From Xenorhabdus kozodoii (lineage in GTDB: Bacteria; Pseudomonadota; Gammaproteobacteria; Enterobacterales; Enterobacteriaceae), in contig NZ_NJCX01000017.1 in assembly GCF_002632875.1 (NCBI RefSeq), positions 1 through 64,000 on the forward strand: a DNA stretch of 64,000 nt, given 5' to 3'. A program made the position numbers and the translations under genes. The notes beneath the pieces are model-generated. The model did not search any database. It was not told where the DNA came from and saw nothing but the letters and a program-made list of their open reading frames with translations. This document shows positions 8,113 through 14,972 of this stretch, piece by piece; the first letter of the stretch is position 1; every line of letters starts with the position of its first letter.

Positions 8113-8958
8113 GTGGACAGGGAAAATCGCTGTTCTCTGGCTCACTTCGCAATGGAATGGGTTGTTATTGAGAATAACTATCTTCATGAAGAAGAAAGCC
8201 GCCGTTTTGATAAAGAGTTGGCCGAGTGTAAGGCCAAAGGAGGAGACTGCGGTGCTGTCATTCAGAAGTATTTGGACATCAGCAATAAGAATAGTGCCGA
8301 ATTAGAGGAAAAATGCAAAGGCGGCGGTATTACCTGCGTGACTTATGAAGAAATTATTCAAGCAAATACGAATATTGCGCTTGATGAGGGATCGTTACAA
8401 ATTCGATTGTCAGAGAAACTAAAAGATCCCGACGCCATCAAAATAGTGCAGTATTTGAATGGTAAGGATTTGCAGTTTTTGAAGGATAATATTACCACTT
8501 CTAACAGCGTTGCCGCTGTCGCCTTAGATCCAACTTCATGGCCTGTAATGGTCTTTGGTGCAAAGGCGATGATTCAGGGGGCAAAAGGTAAAGAACAGCT
8601 ACTTGCAGCAGGGAAAGGTTATAACCCAACCGTTACTTGGAATGCAGTAGGCGGCTATTACACAGCAGAAATCAAAGGAGATGATCCTTTCTTGAATGCA
8701 ATAATAAGTAAAGGCGGAGCCAGTGCAGGCTATGCCGTAGGTAATGTTATTAAAGTACCTATGGAGAAAGTACTTAATCCAATATCGAAACAACTTGAAT
8801 GGGAACCAATCGGGATTTGGACGATTACAAGACCTGTGAAACAGAGTTCAGTTCCATCTATAGCTGGTAACGTCGGCGATTCAGTAACATCAGGTATATT
8901 TAACGACAGTATGGGGCAGGCTATAAAAGACAAGGAGCAGCAAAATGAAAAAAAATAA
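8113..8958 (+). CDS. Orphan CdiA-CT / contact-dependent inhibition toxin module 1
   Basis: Fragment of a large two-partner-secretion CdiA effector rather than a complete gene. It begins with a VENN-like boundary (VIENNYL, about 14 residues after an internal ATG at 8152) and a Cys-containing pretoxin region (ECKAKGGDC, EEKCKGGGITC). A variable C-terminal toxin domain of about 150 residues follows, rich in small and hydrophobic residues (GGASAGYAVGNVIKVP). The GTG at 8113 has no ribosome-binding site and is just the first open codon; there is no upstream adhesin, only the IS3 element. Overlap with a two-helix membrane immunity protein suggests an inner-membrane-directed toxin, which is inference. 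Probably silent unless recombined onto a full-length cdiA. Confidence 0.7.
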   Translation: MDRENRCSLAHFAMEWVVIENNYLHEEESRRFDKELAECKAKGGDCGAVIQKYLDISNKNSAELEEKCKGGGITCVTYEEIIQANTNIALDEGSLQIRLSEKLKDPDAIKIVQYLNGKDLQFLKDNITTSNSVAAVALDPTSWPVMVFGAKAMIQGAKGKEQLLAAGKGYNPTVTWNAVGGYYTAEIKGDDPFLNAIISKGGASAGYAVGNVIKVPMEKVLNPISKQLEWEPIGIWTITRPVKQSSVPSIAGNVGDSVTSGIFNDSMGQAIKDKEQQNEKK

Positions 8959-9163
8959 ATCGATAGTAATTTTGCTGTATTTATCTTGTTCTTTTTTTCT
9001 ATTCATATTTCTTATGTGTATGATAGCAGCAGCACTTGGTTATTGGGTTGGAGGCGGAAAAGAAATTTTTCACTTTATTGGCGATAATATTGGAACATAT
9101 CTAAAAGTTAGTACGTCAGGGTTCTTTGCAGGCTTTGTTCTTTGGTTATTTGATATTCGTTAG
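8945..9163 (+). CDS. Putative CdiI immunity protein 1 (small two-helix membrane protein)
   Basis: 72 residues with two predicted transmembrane segments (about residues 8-31 and 50-69) separated by a glycine-rich loop. The start overlaps the toxin module's last codons and has an AAGGAG ribosome-binding site seven bases upstream, the usual toxin-immunity layout. No family name is recognised. A membrane location fits protection against a pore-forming or membrane-acting toxin, as known for some CdiI proteins. Confidence 0.6.
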   Translation: MKKNKSIVILLYLSCSFFLFIFLMCMIAAALGYWVGGGKEIFHFIGDNIGTYLKVSTSGFFAGFVLWLFDIR

Positions 9164-9179
9164 TTACCCGATAAGAACG

Positions 9180-9204
9180 ATCCCAGCTGTTAAGCTGGGA
9201 TTTT
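9180..9204 (+). terminator. Rho-independent terminator after toxin-immunity module 1
   Basis: Perfect 9-base-pair stem ATCCCAGCT / AGCTGGGAT with GTTA loop, followed by TTT. It separates module 1 from module 2. The same ATCCCAGC...GCTGGGAT core recurs behind module 2. Confidence 0.7.
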
Positions 9205-9228
9205 GCTACTGAGAATAACTTCCTGAGT

Positions 9229-10092
9229 GTGAATGAACTGGACAATTTTGCGCATAAAGCCCGCACCTGTGAAGGGGACAGTTGTAAACAGGTGATCAAG
9301 GATATGGTGGAGACCAATGTCCGTAATCAGCAGGAAATGATGGACTTCTGCAACAGCAACCCGAACCAGTGTGCGCAGAAGTATGGTTATCTGGTTGATC
9401 AGTGGCCGGTGTTTGAGCGTACCCTCAAAAATATGGACCGGGACGGCACATTGCCGGTTGAGTCCAGAAATTACCTGTCGGCGGTGAATACGTTAGGTCA
9501 GGCGGCAACCGGCAAGGTAGGCGAACTCGGCTGGACAAAACGCTTTGAGGCAATGGGCATGAGTCAGGAGACTGCCGCTGCGATGGCGATGACGCTGCCT
9601 GTTATTGTTGAGGGCAGCAAAGGGCCGAAATCATCGCCAACAACAAAAGGAAGCACAGGCGCGGTTGTTAATACAGAGAAAGCGGCGCTGGAAAAGATTG
9701 GGAAAAACAGTCAAGGCACAACGAATCTGGGTGATAAATCGGCTAATACTATTTATCATCAACAGCTTATCAAAAATGCTGAAAAAATATCTACCGCGAA
9801 ACCGGGGCAACAAGTTGCAGCGCCAAGGGATCTGAATGAGCAGATTTTATGGAACCAAGTTAAAGCTAACCCATCTTCAGGTGATCCACTTAGAGGAATG
9901 AATAAAGATCCTCGTTTCCCTACTGATGCAGGATTCCAGAAAATGCAAGTTACACATGAGTTACCAGACGGTTCAAATATCACCATCCATTATCAATATA
10001 ACTCAACTACTGGTAAGGCTTATGATATGAAGATTACAACTCCTAAACGGCCTGAAATCCAACCTAAGCCTTCAATCACGGATAAAAAATGA
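9229..10092 (+). CDS. Orphan CdiA-CT / contact-dependent inhibition toxin module 2
   Basis: 287 residues from a GTG; the frame is open upstream and reads ENNFLSVNELD, a VENN-type boundary, starting at 9211. So this too is a displaced C-terminal fragment of a CdiA/filamentous haemagglutinin effector. A Cys-containing pretoxin region (ARTCEGDSCKQ, FCNSNPNQCAQKYG) leads to a linker and a C-terminal domain of about 90 residues (GMNKDPRFPTDAGFQKMQ, HYQYNSTTGKAYDMKI) of a type frequent at CdiA C-termini. Its compact alpha/beta look and the soluble partner suggest a cytoplasmic toxin, perhaps a nuclease; this is unproven. Its stop overlaps the immunity gene's start. Confidence 0.72.
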   Translation: MNELDNFAHKARTCEGDSCKQVIKDMVETNVRNQQEMMDFCNSNPNQCAQKYGYLVDQWPVFERTLKNMDRDGTLPVESRNYLSAVNTLGQAATGKVGELGWTKRFEAMGMSQETAAAMAMTLPVIVEGSKGPKSSPTTKGSTGAVVNTEKAALEKIGKNSQGTTNLGDKSANTIYHQQLIKNAEKISTAKPGQQVAAPRDLNEQILWNQVKANPSSGDPLRGMNKDPRFPTDAGFQKMQVTHELPDGSNITIHYQYNSTTGKAYDMKITTPKRPEIQPKPSITDKK

Positions 10093-10400
10093 TGAAAATA
10101 AAAAAGTTCAAATCAGAAAAAATTATTGAAGTTTTTGCCATATATTGGTTCGGAGAAAAAACATACTTTTACGGTTTTGCTAAAGGTTATGACGGGCTGC
10201 TTAGTTATAACGCAGAGGAAGTAGAAATTATAGAGTCATTGTTATCTGGTGATTTTGTTTTCTTTGAAAATGGCATATTTTACAAGCCACTCATTGAAAA
10301 AAATATATTAGATGACCTGTTAGAAGCAGATCCAGTTGCTTATCAATGTTTTTTAGAAACATTGAAATCGGAAGGCAGAATAGAACAAGATTTTTGCTAA
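10089..10400 (+). CDS. Putative CdiI immunity protein 2
   Basis: 103-residue acidic soluble protein (ends EGRIEQDFC) whose ATG overlaps the toxin stop in an ATGATG arrangement, the standard position for a cognate immunity gene. No named domain is recognised. The contrast with the membrane-bound immunity protein of module 1 indicates an unrelated toxin type. Confidence 0.65.
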   Translation: MMKIKKFKSEKIIEVFAIYWFGEKTYFYGFAKGYDGLLSYNAEEVEIIESLLSGDFVFFENGIFYKPLIEKNILDDLLEADPVAYQCFLETLKSEGRIEQDFC

Positions 10401-10404
10401 CCCC

Positions 10405-10430
10405 AGATCCCAGCCCAAGCGCTGGGATCT
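10405..10430 (+). terminator. Hairpin/terminator after toxin-immunity module 2
   Basis: Ten-base-pair stem AGATCCCAGC / GCTGGGATCT with a six-base loop, followed only by CCCCTTT. It shares its core stem with the terminator at 9180-9204, as if each module travels with the same 3' hairpin. Confidence 0.6.
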
Positions 10431-10442
10431 CCCCTTTAGCGG

Positions 10443-10591
10443 TTAGCCGTTCTCAACGAGCCGGATAATCAACTGCCTCCGTTAACGGTTACCTGCAATG
10501 CCTGTCCGGTTGCAAAGCCCGCTTCTTCCAGCCAGTTGCCTTTAAGGTGCAAGCTGGGATGCTGACTGTAATAGCTGTGAGATCTTTGACT
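10443..10591 (-). pseudogene. SymE-family toxin remnant
   Basis: Read on the minus strand, the fragment gives HPSLHLKGNWLEEAGFATG and then QALQVTVNGG, the characteristic LKGxWLeeaGF core of SymE-type toxins (AbrB-fold, SOS-induced type I toxin in E. coli). The 5' part is missing. After NGG the frame hits TGA, but one base shift continues as QLIIRLVENG and a stop at 10443, which is the expected family ending, so a one-base deletion has broken it. SymE-like genes are frequent beside CDI and Rhs-type toxin modules. Confidence 0.75.
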
Positions 10592-10609
10592 TCGACTGAC
10601 AGATCATTT

Positions 10610-10662
10610 TTAAGCTTTCATTTTCTCAACAAGGGTCTCATAAGGCGTTTTACCTTTCAATC
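10610..10662 (-). pseudogene. Transposase 3'-end fragment next to plsY
   Basis: Minus-strand reading [17 protein letters not shown] followed by a stop is the typical extreme C-terminus of integrase-core transposases (IS481/IS3-like, 'GKTPYE'). Only the last 17 codons remain. It overlaps the plsY stop codon in a different frame, marking an old insertion or deletion junction between the accessory region and the core genome. Confidence 0.6.
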
Positions 10663-11322
10663 CTCCTGTTGCCCTTGCCCTTTTTCTTTGGTCGCTTGAA
10701 TTTTCTCTTTGTCGGTCAGTTCCTGTTTCTTTTTCAGTTTCTGCCAGATGCGGCTTTCCTGTCCTCGCCAGAGGCGTTGAATATTATCGTGATGACGCAC
10801 AAGCACCAGACATGACAGCATGGCAACCGGAAAGGTGAATTCAGGTTTGAACCACCAGACGTAGAAAGGTGCAATTAATGCACTGATGATGGCACCCAAT
10901 GAAGAATAGCCACTTAACAGCACCGTGAGTAACCATGTCCCCGCGATTAACCCCATCAGATCCCAACCGATGGCAGCAATGGCACCGAAAGCGGTTGCAA
11001 CGCCTTTCCCTCCCTTGAAATGGAAGAAAATGGGATAAATATGTCCCAGACAGGCGGCAATGGCGGTAATACCTAAGTAAAATGGGGAAATGTTGAGTTT
11101 GTATGCCAGCCAAACCGGTATTAGCCCTTTTAGGACATCACAAACCAGTACGGACAATGCTGCCCATTTACCCCCGATGCGCAGTACATTGGTTGCACCA
11201 GGATTGCCGGAACCATGTTGACGGGGATCGGGAAGCCTTGCCAAACGGCAAATCAATATCGCGCTGGATATAGAGCCACATAAATACGCGAAGATGATCA
11301 TGCCAAGCGCGATTACACTCAT
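10657..11322 (-). CDS. plsY: Glycerol-3-phosphate acyltransferase PlsY
   Basis: Inner-membrane enzyme that transfers an acyl group from acyl-phosphate to glycerol-3-phosphate, the first step of phospholipid synthesis with PlsX. Five or so hydrophobic helices and the family motifs [22 protein letters not shown] and HHDNIQRL are present. The start at 11322 (MSVIALGM) matches the E. coli N-terminus and has a GGAG site; a longer open frame to 11382 is not used. At about 221 residues it is longer than the usual 205: the last 25 or so are a Lys/Glu/Gln-rich tail that ends exactly where an IS fragment abuts. Divergent from folB, as in E. coli. Confidence 0.96.
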   Translation of the reverse strand: MSVIALGMIIFAYLCGSISSAILICRLARLPDPRQHGSGNPGATNVLRIGGKWAALSVLVCDVLKGLIPVWLAYKLNISPFYLGITAIAACLGHIYPIFFHFKGGKGVATAFGAIAAIGWDLMGLIAGTWLLTVLLSGYSSLGAIISALIAPFYVWWFKPEFTFPVAMLSCLVLVRHHDNIQRLWRGQESRIWQKLKKKQELTDKEKIQATKEKGQGQQED

Positions 11323-11431
11323 AAGATATCTCCAATGAATAAGGATCGTTTTCTTAAGTCTAACAATGGATAATACGCACATTTCGTCGGAAGTGGTATC
11401 TGGCGAATGGAAAAACGGGGAAAAGGTCGTG

Positions 11432-11785
11432 ATGGATATCGTATTTATTGAAGAATTAACCGTGATTACTACTGTTGGTGTTTATGACTGGGAACAGACA
11501 ATTAAACAGAAATTAGTGTTCGATATCGAAATGGGATGGGACAACAAACTGCCTTCTTCCAGTGATCATGTTGGGCATTGTCTGGATTATGCCAAGGTGA
11601 GTGAAGCCATCATTAATCATGTTGAGGGGCAATGTTTCGCCTTGGTTGAGCGGGTTGCTGAAGAAGTGGCGGGTATCTTGTTAAACCAATTTCATGCACC
11701 CTGGGTTAGGGTTAAAGTCAGTAAACCCGGTGCGGTCGCACACGCAAAAAGTGTCGGCGTAGTCATTGAGCGAAGGGCGAGCTAG
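11432..11785 (+). CDS. folB: Dihydroneopterin aldolase FolB
   Basis: 117-residue enzyme of folate synthesis that cleaves 7,8-dihydroneopterin to 6-hydroxymethyl-dihydropterin and glycolaldehyde (with epimerase activity in E. coli). The start at 11432 ([20 protein letters not shown]) matches the family; the longer open frame from 11366 overlaps the divergent plsY promoter. Catalytic Glu in GVYDWE and the C-terminal [20 protein letters not shown] are conserved. Confidence 0.95.
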   Translation: MDIVFIEELTVITTVGVYDWEQTIKQKLVFDIEMGWDNKLPSSSDHVGHCLDYAKVSEAIINHVEGQCFALVERVAEEVAGILLNQFHAPWVRVKVSKPGAVAHAKSVGVVIERRAS

Positions 11786-11830
11786 TTTCCCCCTTAGTTG
11801 GTGTTAAAAAATAGCTGACTGCGTTAAAAA

Positions 11831-11863
11831 AGCGTCCCGATTTGAGTCATAATTTGGGACGCT
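11831..11863. terminator. Bidirectional terminator between folB and cca
   Basis: Stem AGCGTCCC / GGGACGCT around an AT-rich centre. An A-run precedes it on the plus strand, which is a T-run for minus-strand transcription. It separates the convergent folB and cca genes. Confidence 0.7.
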
Positions 11864-11879
11864 AAATCGATGGATTAAG

Positions 11880-13025
11880 TTAATCAATCGATGGTTGTTT
11901 CCAGTCTGTGATGGCAATGTGCCGTTGGCGTTCCAATTCTGTGCGAATTTCAGCCCCCTGAAATCCACGGGCAATCACTTTCTGGACGCTGACCTGGCTG
12001 GCGATCGCAAACACTTCACGTAAATAATCAGCTTGTGGATAGGCGGAAATTTCTGCCTCGGTGTATCCACGGTGGTCTGCTTCACTACAGATGATCAATT
12101 GTTCAATGCGTTGTGGTTTGCGCCAGGCATCCACGGCATTAAACAAGGTCAACAGAGCTTCGGGAGGTAATTGTTCTACTGTATGCACCCAATTGTGATA
12201 TTGCGTCACAATCGTGGCTAAATCACGCGCTGAGTTGGGGATGCGCAGTCGTTTACACATCTGTTTCAGCGGTGTCATTTCGACATGGCTACATAGCGAG
12301 GCGAAACGAATGTCTACCTCTTCACTCAATTGGGTGGATATTTGTAAAACGCGCAATGAAGGAGACCCGACGTCATGGACGCCAAACAGGTTATCAATCT
12401 CAGGAAAGAGGACGGCGAGTGCTTTGCAATCACGCAGAGCCTGAAAGTAGACTTGCGGTGATGGCGAGGCAAGTGCCTTTTCCGTTTCCCGCCAAACGCG
12501 CTCAGGGGTTAATGAGGACAATTCACCCCCCGCAACCATTTCTGTAATGAGCGCTTGCGTTTCTGGCGCAATTGAAAAGCCCAAATGGGCAAAGCGGGCG
12601 GCAAAACGCGCCAACCGCAGCACACGCAATGGATCTTCTGCAAACGCCGGGGAAACATGGCGCAAGAGGCGATTGTTGAGATCACGGGCGCCATGATAGG
12701 GATCGATGAATTCCCCTTCAGGAGATTGTGCAATGGCGTTGATCGTTAAATCACGGCGCAGCAGATCTTCTTCCAGCGTCACATCGGGAGCGGCATAACA
12801 GGTAAAACCGGTATACCCCTGGCCGGATTTTCTTTCGGTGCGTGCCAGCGCATACTCTTCATGGGTCTTGGGGTGCAGGAAAACTGGGAAATCCTTCCCC
12901 ACCTGTTGATATCCTTGAGACAGCAGTTCTTCTGGATGGCTTCCGACAACCACCCAGTCCCGTTCGGTGACGGGTAGCCCCAATAATTGATCGCGAACGG
13001 CGCCGCCAACCAAATAAATTTTCAC
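11880..13025 (-). CDS. cca: CCA tRNA nucleotidyltransferase, lacking the HD-domain active site
   Basis: Adds or repairs the 3'-CCA end of tRNAs. The GTG start gives [16 protein letters not shown]. The class II nucleotidyltransferase head is intact ([37 protein letters not shown]). At 381 residues it is about 30 shorter than the E. coli enzyme (412). From recall of the E. coli protein, the missing residues are the metal-binding core of the C-terminal HD phosphohydrolase domain: the HPEIDTGIH segment is replaced by VGSPSLRV, and CHDLGK together with the following HHGH by CSHVEMT. The flanks on either side still align ([27 protein letters not shown]). Nucleotide addition should persist, while the phosphatase and 2',3'-cyclic phosphodiesterase activities should be absent. 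Confidence 0.95.
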   Translation of the reverse strand: MKIYLVGGAVRDQLLGLPVTERDWVVVGSHPEELLSQGYQQVGKDFPVFLHPKTHEEYALARTERKSGQGYTGFTCYAAPDVTLEEDLLRRDLTINAIAQSPEGEFIDPYHGARDLNNRLLRHVSPAFAEDPLRVLRLARFAARFAHLGFSIAPETQALITEMVAGGELSSLTPERVWRETEKALASPSPQVYFQALRDCKALAVLFPEIDNLFGVHDVGSPSLRVLQISTQLSEEVDIRFASLCSHVEMTPLKQMCKRLRIPNSARDLATIVTQYHNWVHTVEQLPPEALLTLFNAVDAWRKPQRIEQLIICSEADHRGYTEAEISAYPQADYLREVFAIASQVSVQKVIARGFQGAEIRTELERQRHIAITDWKQPSID

Positions 13026-13052
13026 GCTTATTTCCTTCCCTTCATCCTGAAA

Positions 13053-13673
13053 TCAGCTCATCCAACGATCTTTATTTTTCCGGCGAGGAATAATGTGTGG
13101 CAATATTAGTCCCAAAATCAAGCCAATCCCTGCAACCCCACCACCATAAGTGAACCACTGCAAGATGATCGCTCTTTGTTTGTCATCCAACTGCAAATTG
13201 GCAACTTCTACCTTTTTCTCAGCCACGGTTAATTTACTTTGGAGTTGGGCATTTTCTCTTTTCATAGCATTGATGATCTTATCGCTGGTTGCCACTTTGT
13301 TTTGCAACTCAGCGGTACGTTTATTCCATTGATCATCAATAGTGGCCAGCTTCTCAGTCAGTGTCTGGATCTTTTTTTCCATTGCGGGAAGGCGTTCATG
13401 CAGGCTGGGGATGGCGCTGAGTTCACTGGCGAGTATCCAGCTTGTACGCCCTTTGCTGTCTTGAACTTGCAAGAAGCCATTATTTGATTGAGGGCTGACT
13501 AAAGTGACCTCTTCACCGGCATTCAGTGAGCCAATGATACGGTTTTTAATGCTGGGGCCGCTACGGATATACGCGGATAACTCATCGGACACATAGTGTT
13601 TTTCTTCAGCGTGTACGGATAATGGAAGAGTGAAACTCAATAACAAAATAAATAATTGATGTAGTTTTTGCAT
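13053..13673 (-). CDS. ygiM: YgiM, SH3-domain membrane protein (TIGR04211)
   Basis: About 206 residues: a signal peptide (MQKLHQLFILLLSF... to VHA), a bacterial SH3 domain (about 24-90; YVSDELSAYIRSGP, NAGEEVTLV), a coiled-coil region (about 95-165) and one C-terminal transmembrane helix (YGGGVAGIGLILGLILPHI) with a short basic tail. The start at 13673 aligns with the E. coli protein; an upstream in-frame ATG at 13706 is less likely. Function is not established; the architecture suggests an envelope-anchored, periplasmic SH3 protein. Next to cca, as in E. coli. Confidence 0.9.
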   Translation of the reverse strand: MQKLHQLFILLLSFTLPLSVHAEEKHYVSDELSAYIRSGPSIKNRIIGSLNAGEEVTLVSPQSNNGFLQVQDSKGRTSWILASELSAIPSLHERLPAMEKKIQTLTEKLATIDDQWNKRTAELQNKVATSDKIINAMKRENAQLQSKLTVAEKKVEVANLQLDDKQRAIILQWFTYGGGVAGIGLILGLILPHIIPRRKNKDRWMS

Positions 13674-13961
13674 TCTGTGCTCAACTGTTCTCTGTGTATG
13701 GATCAATCGTGATTTAAACTACCTAAGGGATAGTAAAGAGTTAAGTTTGTAGGTGCAATCAGTAAACCAGAATGAATGTTATACCAACTGACCGAATACA
13801 ACCCTTTTGCGGTTTTTTTTGGCGAAGTCAAAGTGATGTTTGTTGAGATAACACCCTATTGTGGTTTATTTTTCTCTTCTGTAAAAATTTTTTCTTCTGT
13901 GAAGAAAGTGTGAACAGGATTAAGAAAAAAATTCTGTGATATCAATTGAGGAATAAAAAAG

Positions 13962-14930
13962 ATGAGTTCTGTAGAAATAGAATTGAAACTGTCCGTGAAG
14001 CCTGATGCAATACCGACAGTTCGCCAGCAATTATTTCAGTTTCCTCATGATTACACTTCACCACAGCATCTGACTAATCGGTATTTTGAGACGCCAGATA
14101 ACCAATTGCGGCGTTGGGATATGGGGCTGCGTATCCGTGGTTTTGACGGGCATTATGAGATGACCATTAAAACCGCAGGCCAGGTGATGGGGGGCTTACA
14201 CCAACGCCCTGAATTCAATGTTCCTTTGCCCTATCCTCAATTAGATCTGGCACAGTTTCCTGACCATATCTGGCCTGAAAAGACCGATCTCACACATCTA
14301 CAGACACAATTGACCGAATTATTCCGCACCGATTTTCATCGTGAAAAATGGCTTGTCACCTATGGGGAAAGCGAAATTGAGGTGGTGTTGGATCAGGGAA
14401 CCCTTTCTTCTGGCAATAAAGGCGCAGGGGAGCAGACTTCACCCATTTGTGAGTTTGAGCTGGAACTCAAAGAGGGAAATGTGGTTGATCTTCTCGCGTT
14501 AGCGAACACACTGGCATCACAAAATGGCTTGCGGTTAGCAAATAAAAGCAAGGCGGCGCGGGGATATGCGCTGGTTTATGGTTTGTCACATCCAACATTA
14601 CCCAGAGTACCGGATGAGTTGGAATGGCAGCAACCATTGTCTGCGCTTGTGTCTGAAATTTTGGTGCAATGGCAGGAGCAAGAAGAGGGATGGTTGGCCG
14701 GTTTACCCGAAGGTAAAACGGGATTAGCACAGGTTTTGCAGTGGCTGATAAAACTGACAGAAAAGCAGGCTGAACGTTTGTCATTCCCGGATTTGTTGGC
14801 CGATTTATTGCCGGAATTAAAGGCCGCTTTATCGATGAACCGTTCAAAAGCTGAAACCGTGTGTTATCGCGCAGCCTGGTTGCAATGTAAGCTGGCATTA
14901 ATGCAGTGGCTGCTGGCTCAGCCCCGATAA
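13962..14930 (+). CDS. ygiF: Inorganic triphosphatase YgiF (CYTH domain, C-terminally shortened CHAD)
   Basis: Triphosphate tunnel metalloenzyme that hydrolyses inorganic triphosphate. The CYTH signature EIELKLSV, the ligand segments LTNRYFETPDN and GLRIRGFDGHYEMTIK, and KSKAARGYALVYG are present. The protein has 322 residues against about 433 in E. coli and ends around LALMQWLLAQPR, so roughly the last 110 residues of the alpha-helical CHAD domain are missing. No remnant of them fits in the 42-base gap before glnE, so this is a deletion, not a late frameshift. It precedes glnE in the same direction, as in E. coli. Confidence 0.9.
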   Translation: MSSVEIELKLSVKPDAIPTVRQQLFQFPHDYTSPQHLTNRYFETPDNQLRRWDMGLRIRGFDGHYEMTIKTAGQVMGGLHQRPEFNVPLPYPQLDLAQFPDHIWPEKTDLTHLQTQLTELFRTDFHREKWLVTYGESEIEVVLDQGTLSSGNKGAGEQTSPICEFELELKEGNVVDLLALANTLASQNGLRLANKSKAARGYALVYGLSHPTLPRVPDELEWQQPLSALVSEILVQWQEQEEGWLAGLPEGKTGLAQVLQWLIKLTEKQAERLSFPDLLADLLPELKAALSMNRSKAETVCYRAAWLQCKLALMQWLLAQPR

Positions 14931-14972
14931 TCCCTTTTATTATTCAAAAACGGTCATAAGGAAAAACCCGTC

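Noticed and set aside
11366-11431. Longer folB start
   Set aside because: It would overlap the divergent plsY promoter and add residues absent from the family; the ATG at 11432 gives the standard N-terminus.
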